Below, piece by piece: positions 1 to 7,577 of a stretch of DNA of 20,776 nt (positions are counted from its first letter, which is position 1; each line of letters begins with the position of its first letter). Source of the stretch: Azolla pinnata (taxonomy: Eukaryota > Streptophyta > Polypodiopsida > Salviniales > Salviniaceae); NCBI GenBank assembly GCA_037176905.1, contig JBBBWG010000626.1, positions 16,566 through 37,341 on the forward strand, written 5' to 3'. The translations under genes and the position numbers were made by a program. The notes beneath the pieces are model-generated. The model searched no databases and was not told the origin of the DNA. It saw only the letters and a list, made by a program, of their open reading frames with translations.

Positions 1-116
1 AACACATGAGCAGATACAACATACGAACATGTAAAAAAGGAATAGATGAGGATATACACAGAATACAGACATATGAAATTGAAATACATGAATGTGTACA
101 CTTGTGGAATCCAAAC

Positions 117-344
117 CAGGGCATAATCGGGGTGATTGGCTGTAAGCGCGGCGGCGGTTTCGGCAGCCAGCTCATCCAGCTGGCTGGTGGTAACTCCCTT
201 GTATACACCAGCACAGACCTTCTGGGAGACGAGCACGGGATCACAGTGCTCCGCATTGAGGCCATAGCTGAGCTTCTTCAGCCGGGCGGTGATCTTATCG
301 AAATGGACCGATTCCTGCCTCCCGTCTCTCTTGATCACATACAT
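117..344 (-). CDS. RNR1: Ribonucleotide reductase large subunit, first coding exon (partial gene)
   Basis: The minus strand reads ATG at 344 and stays open for 76 codons. The protein begins [18 protein letters not shown] and continues with [28 protein letters not shown] and NHPDYAL. This matches the N-terminus of eukaryotic class I ribonucleotide reductase large (alpha) subunit, which carries the ATP-cone allosteric domain that senses ATP/dATP. The enzyme reduces ribonucleoside diphosphates to deoxyribonucleotides in the cytosol, together with the small R2 subunit. A GT donor at 116-115 follows codon 76 in phase 0. Known homologues continue with LAARIAVSNLHK, which is absent here, so intron 1 fills 1-116 and runs off the window. 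Only the start of the gene is present: the catalytic cysteines and the rest of the roughly 800-residue protein lie to the left. Identification is very secure; the exact splice site is inferred from homology. Confidence 0.95.
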
Positions 345-441
345 GGTTCTCCTACCCCCTGTTTGCTTGATTCCCCTTCCTCCCTCCTTTGGCGATCGAT
401 GTCCCAGTCTCTTGATCAAAAGGTAGAATGCCCAATTGTTG

Positions 442-443
<2 letters not shown>

Positions 444-508
<65 letters not shown>
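444..508. repeat. (TC)n / (GA)n dinucleotide microsatellite in the RNR1 leader
   Basis: About 32 uninterrupted TC units lie on the plus strand, so the RNR1 sense strand carries (GA)n about 100 to 165 bp upstream of the ATG. GA/CT tracts are common in plant 5'UTRs and core promoters and are bound by BBR/BPC GAGA-binding proteins. Whether this one is transcribed depends on the start site, which I infer to lie between the tract and the TATA-like box at 599-606. Confidence 0.95.
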
Positions 509-510
<2 letters not shown>

Positions 511-598
511 CCCCTGTTGTTCTATGATGTGAGCTCTATACCTGTCAGAGGAAAGAGAGCTATGGCGAGGATCGTGGGCAAGGCAAGCAGCGTCTCTG

Positions 599-664
599 TA
601 TATAAGTCTGCGCAGATCAGGCCGCTCCAGGGAAGCTTCAAATGGCTCTCGCTCCCGCGCGAAT
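599..664 (-). promoter_or_regulatory. Probable RNR1 core promoter: E2F-like site and TATA-like box
   Basis: Read on the minus strand toward RNR1, positions 664-657 are ATTCGCGC. This fits the E2F consensus WTTSSCSS and is followed by GGGAGCG. About 50 bp closer to the gene, 606-599 reads CTTATATA, a TATA-like box about 255 bp upstream of the ATG. S-phase induction of plant RNR genes through E2F sites is established, so the order E2F, TATA, GA-rich leader, ATG fits the expected gene. The sequence TATATAAG is also a TATA box on the plus strand, so direction is inferred from the position of RNR1. Confidence 0.55.
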
Positions 665-695
665 TCCCCTGCCCTAGAGAACGACCTCTATCCAC

Positions 696-1313
696 ATGCA
701 TGCATGCATCCATCCATGTCATGCATGTAAGTCGGCATGCATCTATGCATGTGTGCATGTGAGTGGGCATGCATGTATGCATGTGAGCAGGCATGTATGT
801 ATGCATGTGAGTCGGGATGCATGTATGCATGCGAGTGGGCATGTATGCATGCATGTGAGTAGGCATGTTTGTATGCATGTGAGTGGGCATGTATGTATGC
901 ATGTGTGCATGCAAATAGGTATGCATGTGCGCATGCATGTATGATATGCATGCGCTGCGAGTAGCTGCATGTCGATGTATGCATGCATGTGTGCATGCAT
1001 GTGAGTCGGTATGCATGTGTGCATGTCGGTGGGCATGCATGTGTGCATGTGAGTCGGTATGCATGTATGCATGTGAGTGGGCATGCATGTGTGCATGTGA
1101 GTAGGCATCCATGTAGGCATGTGAGTAGGCATCCATGTAAGCATGTGAGTAGGCATGTATGTATGCATGTGAGTAGGCATGTATGTATGCATGTGAGTGG
1201 GCATGTATGTATGCATGTGTGCATGCAAATAGGTATGCATGTGTGCATGCAAATAGGTATGCATGTGTGCATGCAAATAGGTATGCATGTGTGCATGCAT
1301 GTATGAGATGCAT
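696..1313. repeat. 24-bp-period minisatellite rich in CATGCA / ATGCAT
   Basis: The plus strand is built of degenerate units such as GGCATGTATGTATGCATGTG followed by AGTA or AGTG. Near the right end the unit changes to GTGTGCATGCAAATAGGTAT, repeated three times at about 1210-1290. Both forms have a 24-bp period made of 4-bp and 8-bp sub-steps. Weaker ATGCATGC runs continue to about 1475. The array is dense in CATGCATG, the RY motif bound by plant B3 (ABI3/FUS3/LEC2) proteins, and in alternating purine-pyrimidine sequence. Because 24 is a multiple of three, long open frames (repeating MHVSRHVC-like octapeptides) run through several frames by chance; I do not call them genes. Confidence 0.9.
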
Positions 1314-1855
1314 GTGTGCTGATGATGAGCATTCTTGTTTGATGCTTCGAGCACCATAGAAACAGGCATAATTTGTGGGATTGACATCTCATGCATGCAT
1401 GCATGCATTGACGGATGCATGCATGGATGTAGTTTGCGGTCATGTCCGCATGAATGCATGTTTACATGCATGGATCGATGGGTCGCAGATGATGATGAAC
1501 ATCCTACCGGTCTATAAGTGAACACCAGATCAAATCCTCAGCAGTTCTTCCCATTCTAAAGGGCACTACTGATCACGAAGTCTGCTGACGAAGAGCAAGC
1601 GGGAATTCGAGACTCTGGAATTGATTGCAAGGGTGAAACCTTCAAAAAACATAACCCAAGCAAGTGGGAATGAATACTGGCAGCACAAAAGGTCTCGGGT
1701 TCAAGTCCTCTCACTTCAAGAGTTGGCCTTCATGCACAAACTTGATAGAAACGATGCTTTCCGGCTTTGGCTCCTTGATGCATGCAGTGCCAGGATTTCG
1801 CGATGCTTGGGTCCTTGCATTATGCTACAAAGCCCCTGAACCCTTAAAAAACCCT
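1314..1855. other. Intergenic DNA between the minisatellite and the PPR stop codon
   Basis: No gene is visible. The left part holds leftover ATGCATGC runs (1391-1475). At about 1691-1712 the plus strand reads GGTCTCGGGTTCAAGTCCTC, which resembles a tRNA T-arm or RNA polymerase III B box and could be a remnant of a tRNA-derived SINE, but no convincing A box or tail was found. The part next to the PPR gene is its 3' flank. I looked for a continuation of the PPR protein (E+ or DYW domain) on the minus strand below 1856 and saw none. Confidence 0.5.
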
Positions 1856-4800
1856 TTAGATCTCAGGCCTCGAACCTTCGTCTGCCTCCGCTTGCATCCC
1901 CGCAGACAAGTAAATGTTGCTCATTAAAACAGAAGGCACAGCAGCGCAAGGAACAGGGAGCTGCATGGCCCGATCAAAAGCCAGTCTACCGAGCTCGACA
2001 TTACTCCATTTCTTACAAGCATCCAACAGTGCGAGCCAGACGCCAGACGATGCACGGGAGGAAGAAGAAGAAGAAGAAGAAGAAGAAGAAGAAGAAGAAG
2101 AAGAAGAAGGCAGTGGCATCGCCCAGATCATAGACAGGGCTTGATCGAAGTGCCCTGCAGATCCCAGCGAACCCACCATCGACGCATAGTGCGAGAGATC
2201 GGGAGTAAGCCTGTAGATGCCCTTCATATCCACGAGCAGCATCTGCGCCTCGTGCAAAAGGCCCGAACGAGCGCATGCATTCAACAAGCACGACAGCATC
2301 GCCGCATCTGGCAAGACATCGTCGATCTGCATGTGCCTGAAGCACTCCAAGGCTTTCCGAGCTTGCCCTCGTCGAGCATAGCCTGCGATCAATGCACACC
2401 AGGATACCACGTTTCGGCAAGGGAGCTCGAAGAGCACGTCTTCGGCTCTTTCAGGCATGCAGCATTTGGCATACATGTCGACGATGGCGGCGCCGAGCAC
2501 GACAGCATCGCGCTCGAGCAACAAGCCCGAGGCCACGATCTCTTCGTGGATTCGCTTGCCCTGCTCCGCGGCCCCTCTGATCCCACACGCTCCGAGCAGG
2601 CAGACAAAGACAACAGCATCCGCAGATAAGCCCTCGTTCCGCATCTGCTCGACGCAATCCCAGGCGTTCTGGCATCGATCGTGGTCCACGTAGCCTCCGA
2701 TCAACGCCGACCACGAGGCGATGCACCGACCCGAAGCCTCTTCCAGAGCTTCTCGAGCCTCGCCGAGCATACCGCATCTGGCATACATGTCCACCAGAGC
2801 ACTGCTGAGCACGGCATCCTTCTGCAGGAAGCCGCGGCTCGATGCCGCCATGTGGATCTGTTTGCCCACCGTTTCGATGGCTCCCGGAGCAGTGCTACAT
2901 GCCAGGAAGATGCAGGTGAAGGTGATCTCGTTCGGAGAGAAGCCCTCGCTCCGCATCTGCTCGAAGCAATGCAGAGCTTCGCGGCCCAGACCTCGCTGGG
3001 CATATGCCGCGATAACAGTGTTCCAAGAAACGACATCCCTGGCGGGAAGCTCTGCAAGCACCTGACGCGCCTTTGCGAGCAAGCCGCATCCCGCGTACAT
3101 ATCGATCAGCGCGTTGCCGAGCACGATGCTCTTCGCGAGAAGACCTCTTCTAACAACCTCGTCGTGAATCTCCCGGCCTTTGTCCGCGGATCCCAGCTTG
3201 CCGCAAGCCCCGAGGGCGCAGACGAACGTTACTTCGTTGGGCGCGATGCCCTCGATCTGCATCTGCTGGTAGCAGTTCAAGGCGTGGCCGAATCGCTCTT
3301 CGTCGGCGTACCCTGCGATCAACGTGGACCAGGAGACCACGTTTCGAGCAGGGAGCCCTTCCAGCACTTCGTGCGCCTGTGTCAGTAATCCGCCGCATTT
3401 CACGTACATGTCCGCTAACGCGTTGCCGAGGACGACGTCCTTCTCTAACAAGTTCCTCTTCACAACCGCTCTATGAATCGCGGTCCCCCCCTCGACATCC
3501 CTGAGCCTGCCATATGCTCCGAGGATGCAGACCAGCATAACTGCGTCAGGCGAGAGGCCCTCGCTCTGCATCTGCTCGAAGCAATTCAATGCTTCGCGGG
3601 CTCTTCCGAGCTCGACATAGCCCGCGATCAACGCACACCACGACACGACATCGCGAGCAAGAAGCTCCTCCAGGATTACTCGGGCCTTTCCGAGCTCGCC
3701 ACATTTGGCGTACATGTCGATCAACGCGGTCGCGAGCGCCAGGTTCTTCTCCAGCGACAACCCTCTTCTCATGATCTCTTCATGGACCAGCTTCCCCTTG
3801 GCGATGGCGCCGGTGCATCCGCAGGCTTTCAGGATGGAGATGAAGGTGACCTCGTCGGGGTCTACGCCGTCTCTCCACATGCGCTCGAAACAAGCCAACG
3901 CTTCGTGGCCTCGCCCTTCTTCGGCGTACCCTGCGATGAGCACCGACCACGAGACCGTGTTCCGGGTCGGGAGCTGCTCCAGCACTCTCTGCGCCGATGC
4001 CAGATCGCCGCACTTTGCATACATCTCGATCACGGCGGTCGCGAGGACGATCTCCGTTCCGAGCGATTTCAGCTCCGCGATCTCTTCGTGCACTCGCTTC
4101 CCCTTCTCGATCAAGCCCGCATTCGCACAGGCCTTCAACACCAGGGCGAATGCGATCGGATCCGGATGCAGGCCTTCGATCTGCATCTGATCGAACGCTG
4201 CTACGGCTCTGTGGCCGTGGCCCCCGCGAACGTAGCCAGCGATCAGAGCAGACCAAGTCACCGCGTTTCGCACCGGGAGCTCTTCGAAGACCCGCTGCGC
4301 TCTCCCGAGCTCGCCACATTTGGCGTACATATCCACCACCGCGGTGCCCAGTACGACATCCTTCTCGAGCAATCCCGAGCTCGCAACCTCCTCATGAATC
4401 TGCTTTCCTCGCTCCGCGAAGCCCAGCTTCCCGCAAGCTTTCAACGCGCAGATGAAAGTGACCGAATTCGGAGCGAGCCGCGTGGCTTGCAGTCGAGCGA
4501 AGCAGTCGAGCGCTTCCCGAGCTCGGCCCTGGTGCGTGTACCCCGTTATCAGAGCATTCCAAGCGACTACGTTTCGTGTTTGAGTCGATTCGAGCACTTG
4601 TTCTGCTCTCGAAAGCATCCCCCATTTGGCATACATGCTGATCAAGCAGCTGCCTAGATGAGGGCTCTTTGCAAGCAGCCCCCTTCTCAGAAGATCTCTG
4701 TGCAGCCTCGCCCCTTCATCGGTATCTTTCTTCTTGGCACACACCTTGAGCAAGGCCAGAAATTTACGCTCTTCGCTGAGTCCGTCTTTGCCGGTTTCTC

Positions 4801-4957
4801 TCATTTGCGCTCCATTTGGCATTCCCCTTCTTCCTAGCTCTTGATGAACCCAAGAAAGATTGCACGAGGCACCGATGGGCGATGGATCGCGCGCGATCCC
4901 ATGCGTAGAGCTCGGCGATATGAGTGCACTCTGCATCAAAAACAATCTCAATCTCAT
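1856..4957 (-). CDS. PLS-class pentatricopeptide repeat protein, E subgroup, intronless
   Basis: A single 1,033-codon frame encodes about eight PLS triplets of roughly 102 residues each, from about residue 130 to 945. Each has a P motif (VVSWxALIAGY, EALxCFxxMQ, EGLxPD), an L motif (VTFxCxLKACG, KGKxIHEEI) and an S motif (VLGxALVDMYAKCG, LPxRN). PPR proteins of this class bind organellar RNA one base per P or S motif and mostly serve C-to-U editing or RNA processing. The final L2 and S2 motifs lead into an E1 motif (GVWLALLDACKKWSNVELGR) and a short E2 start (SNIYLSAG), then the protein ends at PEI with no E+ or DYW deaminase domain. A run of about 18 serines (near residue 950) sits between S2 and E1. 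I place the start at ATG 4957; the frame is open to a GTG at 4993, but GTG is an unlikely plant start. The basic, Ser-rich N-terminus could be a mitochondrial or plastid transit peptide. Confidence 0.93.
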   Translation of the reverse strand: MRLRLFLMQSALISPSSTHGIARDPSPIGASCNLSWVHQELGRRGMPNGAQMRETGKDGLSEERKFLALLKVCAKKKDTDEGARLHRDLLRRGLLAKSPHLGSCLISMYAKWGMLSRAEQVLESTQTRNVVAWNALITGYTHQGRAREALDCFARLQATRLAPNSVTFICALKACGKLGFAERGKQIHEEVASSGLLEKDVVLGTAVVDMYAKCGELGRAQRVFEELPVRNAVTWSALIAGYVRGGHGHRAVAAFDQMQIEGLHPDPIAFALVLKACANAGLIEKGKRVHEEIAELKSLGTEIVLATAVIEMYAKCGDLASAQRVLEQLPTRNTVSWSVLIAGYAEEGRGHEALACFERMWRDGVDPDEVTFISILKACGCTGAIAKGKLVHEEIMRRGLSLEKNLALATALIDMYAKCGELGKARVILEELLARDVVSWCALIAGYVELGRAREALNCFEQMQSEGLSPDAVMLVCILGAYGRLRDVEGGTAIHRAVVKRNLLEKDVVLGNALADMYVKCGGLLTQAHEVLEGLPARNVVSWSTLIAGYADEERFGHALNCYQQMQIEGIAPNEVTFVCALGACGKLGSADKGREIHDEVVRRGLLAKSIVLGNALIDMYAGCGLLAKARQVLAELPARDVVSWNTVIAAYAQRGLGREALHCFEQMRSEGFSPNEITFTCIFLACSTAPGAIETVGKQIHMAASSRGFLQKDAVLSSALVDMYARCGMLGEAREALEEASGRCIASWSALIGGYVDHDRCQNAWDCVEQMRNEGLSADAVVFVCLLGACGIRGAAEQGKRIHEEIVASGLLLERDAVVLGAAIVDMYAKCCMPERAEDVLFELPCRNVVSWCALIAGYARRGQARKALECFRHMQIDDVLPDAAMLSCLLNACARSGLLHEAQMLLVDMKGIYRLTPDLSHYASMVGSLGSAGHFDQALSMIWAMPLPSSSSSSSSSSSSSSSSSRASSGVWLALLDACKKWSNVELGRLAFDRAMQLPVPCAAVPSVLMSNIYLSAGMQAEADEGSRPEI
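2059..2110. repeat. (GAA)n trinucleotide repeat encoding poly-serine in the PPR gene
   Basis: About 17 tandem GAA/AAG triplets on the plus strand are read on the minus strand in the frame TCT/TCC, giving a poly-serine run inside the PPR protein, just ahead of the E1 motif. The tract is pure enough to be length-variable between individuals; whole-triplet changes keep the frame. Confidence 0.95.
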
Positions 4958-5320
4958 TTCTTTCCTCCCAAAGAGAGATGTATGCGAATGCACTTGCTCT
5001 GGAGAAGGGAAAAGAAAACCATTTAAACAAATCTCCTTTCAGAATATGATGCACAATAGGCTGACCTACACCAACACTGTGAGTTCTGGCTTCAATTGTG
5101 TACATAGCATCAGTAGAGTGTCTCTATTATAAGAACTGCCAATGGGCAGATTTGATTCTCACATTCTGTACAAAAAGCTTGGCTTTTCTGAAAGGAAATG
5201 TTTAAAACTCATGTCTCTGTTTTTCTGATGATCCATTCCTTTTCAAATGCTTGCCAATATTCAAACATGCTGATGTTTGCTGAAGCTTTCTTTCAGTATA
5301 TGCAACAATTTTGGACTCAC

Positions 5321-5386
5321 CTTCTGGATTTATGGTTCCCAATGGCAAGATCAACCCCATCATTCACCGGTGCATCATAGAGCACT
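5321..5386 (-). other. Possible minus-strand exon of an unidentified gene (second piece)
   Basis: On the minus strand a pyrimidine-rich acceptor (ATTTTCAG) is followed by an open stretch reading VLYDAPVNDGVDLAIGNHKS and closed by AG|GTGAGT, a strong donor. The peptide looks protein-like, with no low-complexity bias, but I do not recognise the family. A possible next exon follows another acceptor (TTTCCTTTCAG) at about 5188. Without a start, a stop or a known homologue this may be a gene relic or a chance frame. Confidence 0.22.
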
Positions 5387-6159
5387 CTGAAAATAGATGA
5401 GTACCAATACAGAACCATACAGGGGTGATTGAACAGGCAGTTCTTGCCTCATCAATCTTGAGTACTTCTCCTAATGGCTCATGTAATTGATCCTTGAGCA
5501 TAATATAGGATGAAGTACTGAAGCCTAATGTGACGATGTAACTTGATGTTACTATGATCTTTATACCCCATAATCTCTGTCAGGTGTGATAGAAATGACC
5601 AATTTAAATGAATGCTCCCAGGGGAACTTATGTTGGCAGTATAAAGTTCCAACTTTCTTATTTCCACCGCCTGCCAGATGAACAATTAAGTGATGATGCT
5701 CACTAAGGAAATTAAACTAAGTATAGGAGCAGCCACTTTCTAATATCAACCCGAGAAATGTGATTTGTATCTTTTCTGTTTATTAATACAAAGTTGTATC
5801 TTGATTTTTTTTGTAAATGAACAATTTAAATGATCAGAGGATTGTCAAAGATCGAACAGCACCCAGTAGCAGATTATTCTGCAGACTCTCCTTTGCAGAT
5901 AATCATATTGGATTTCATGGACTATGGAAAATGAATATATATTTGTGGAATCTATGAGCAACGACAAGAGAAAGTATCTTAAAAATGCTTAAAGTGAGCT
6001 CAATTCAGACGAAGAAAATGCTAGTGGGAGAACCCTCTGAAATTTTGGCATGCATTCAAAAGTTGAGATTCCAAAAAGAGGTCTACAATGACCGCGGATT
6101 CCCTCTTTCCATGGCCAAAAATGAAATGACAACAGTGATAGCAACGATGAGGACCTCGA

Positions 6160-6365
6160 CCCTAAACCGAGCATGGTGAAAGTTTTTAATACAAGTATGG
6201 ATTCCGTCTTTACAGATTCTTCCAAGAAACCATAGAGAAAAAAGAATCACAGCAGTTGCAAACAACGCGAACCCTAAACCCTAAACCTTTCATGCAGAGA
6301 GTTTCTGCTAGGAGCACAGATTCCTTCTTTACAGGTTCTTCCAAGCAACCACGGTGAAAAAAGCA
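6160..6365. repeat. Degenerate direct duplication (unit about 117 bp) containing CCCTAAA motifs
   Basis: Two adjacent copies start at about 6160 and 6277. Both begin with CCCTAAACC and contain GATTCC(G/T)TCTTTACAG(A/G)T followed by TCTTCCAAG(A/C)AACCA and a GAAAAAAG tract. The second copy is preceded by two complete telomere-type heptamers (CCCTAAA, 6270-6288). It looks like an old tandem duplication that has since diverged. Confidence 0.8.
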
Positions 6366-6547
6366 ATGATATTTTGTCACATGATCAAGTTCTCGTTATT
6401 TTCTTCATTCATTCTTTTTACTCTGAAACATTTCAACAGCTACCATGACCACGATGAAGATGATAACTGAAGCTCTAATATACCACATGGGTCCTTTGAA
6501 GTTTGCAGCAACAAGATGAATGACACAGAAACAAAAAAAACACTCAC

Positions 6548-6638
6548 CTCTGCATTGTGATAGAGCAAAGGATCTCTGAAGTATTCCTTCCACGCGAGCT
6601 CCATCTTTTTCATCGTCATCGGTACCTTCCACCATGCA
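6548..6638 (-). other. Possible minus-strand exon of an unidentified gene (first piece)
   Basis: After an acceptor-like CCTAG at 6643-6639, one frame reads AWWKVPMTMKKMELAWKEYF and then RDPLLYHNAE, ending at a consensus AG|GTGAGT donor. The W-x-E-Y-F-x-D-P pattern recalls short motifs in plant organellar single-stranded DNA-binding (OSB-type) proteins, but the resemblance is too short to name the gene. The frame upstream on the same strand also stays open for a while (MEPAEEDGAHMASPDAG). It may belong with the piece at 5321-5386. Confidence 0.22.
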
Positions 6639-7029
6639 CTAGGATGGAGTTCCTATCCCTATTGTGGCAGCAAAGCACACACATGAGCCTGGGCCTAGTA
6701 AACATTCCAGGCAATTTGCTCTTTGAGCTCGATCTTCTGTATATGTTTGTGAAGCAGATATGGGTTGCAGAGCAGCCTGCATCAGGAGAGGCCATGTGGG
6801 CTCCATCTTCTTCTGCGGGCTCCATCTTTTCTGTGAATCATGCTGCAAGCGATGGGGTAATTTCGATGCCGAAGTGATGGATGATGCTTGAGTGTGAGCA
6901 AAAGCAATTCATCGACACAAGTAAACATGGGGGTAGGGGTGATCTATTTCTCAACCTCAATCTCGAGCATCGGTCACGCAGAAGGATCCATTCCCTTCTC
7001 CTGCAGAGCCCAAAACCTCAATGCAGGTA

Positions 7030-7255
7030 CCATCACATCACAGCATTGTAGAGCCCAAATGTGGAGATGAAGCAATCCTCAGAATCACGTCACAGCATTG
7101 TAGAGCCCAAATGTGGAGATGAAGCGATCCTCAGAATCACATCACAGCATTGCAACAGCAGCACAAACCCAAAGCAAGTACCATCAAATCTCAGCCCAAA
7201 CCCAAATGCAGGTATCATCACATCACAGCCATTGTAGAGCCCAAATGTGGAGATG
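7030..7255. repeat. 52-bp tandem repeat
   Basis: The string TCACAGCATTG recurs at 7038, 7090 and 7142, exactly 52 bp apart. It is followed in the first two copies by TAGAGCCCAAATGTGGAGAT and GAAGC(A/G)ATCCTCAGAATCAC, which are nearly identical. The third copy breaks off after the first eleven bases, and a fourth, partial copy (CATCACAGCCATTGTAGAGC and onward) lies at 7225-7256. Confidence 0.9.
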
Positions 7256-7500
7256 CAGGTCCTTTTGTGGTTGCAGATCAGCATCAGTTAAAAGAGAACT
7301 CGAAGCTGGTCGTTTGACCTCACAATAGAATCAGATCTCATTGACTCGGTCAAGTCAAAGGTCAAGAAGAGGCTATTTTTGGAGTTCCCAATAACAGGGC
7401 ATACTATTTCTGGGATTTATGAAAACAAGGGTCTCCTGTTTTGCAATTTACGAGAAACAGGGGGCTTATTTGCAAAACCAAAACACACAAAATTTTACCC

Positions 7501-7553
7501 TGTTTCTGTTTCTGTTCCTGTTTCTGTTTCGGTTTCGGTTTCGGTTTCGGTTT
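7501..7553. repeat. (GTTTCT)n/(GTTTCG)n hexanucleotide microsatellite
   Basis: About nine hexamers, first GTTTCT and then GTTTCG, end 24 bp before the ATG at 7578. If the small gene proposed at 7578 is real, this tract lies in its leader or core promoter. Confidence 0.9.
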
Positions 7554-7577
7554 TGCTGAGCTTACGGAGCAGAGGAT

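Larger units (their letters stand above)
4958..7577. other. Mostly non-coding region between the PPR gene and the next plus-strand exon
   Basis: The stretch next to 4958 is the upstream flank of the PPR gene. A T-rich acceptor-like tract ending in CCAG at about 5007-5005 (minus strand) might close a leader intron. No complete gene is seen. The region contains two sets of tandem duplications (6160-6365 and 7030-7255), a telomere-like motif at 6270-6288 and a hexamer microsatellite at 7501-7553, all listed separately. Minus-strand pieces at 5321-5386 and 6548-6638 are bounded by good splice signals and are also listed separately. Confidence 0.6.

Noticed and set aside
696..1313. CRISPR-like array of regular short repeats
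   Set aside because: No unique spacers between repeats, and the surrounding genes are plant nuclear genes with introns.
522..1525. Several long overlapping frames (His/Ala/Cys/Met-rich, up to about 260 codons) on both strands over the first array
   Set aside because: They are produced by the 24-bp repeat, whose period is a multiple of three; composition is purely repeat-derived and there is no domain.
1500..1855. A frameshifted DYW domain downstream of the PPR stop
   Set aside because: I read the minus strand below 1856 in all frames and found no DYW-type HxE or CxxC motif or conserved end.
3473..4657. 394-codon plus-strand frame antisense to the PPR gene
   Set aside because: It is a shadow of a GC-rich repetitive coding sequence; the minus strand has clear PPR motifs and the plus frame has none.
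4958..4993. Extended PPR start at 4993
   Set aside because: The codon there is GTG, not ATG; the first ATG in the frame is at 4957.
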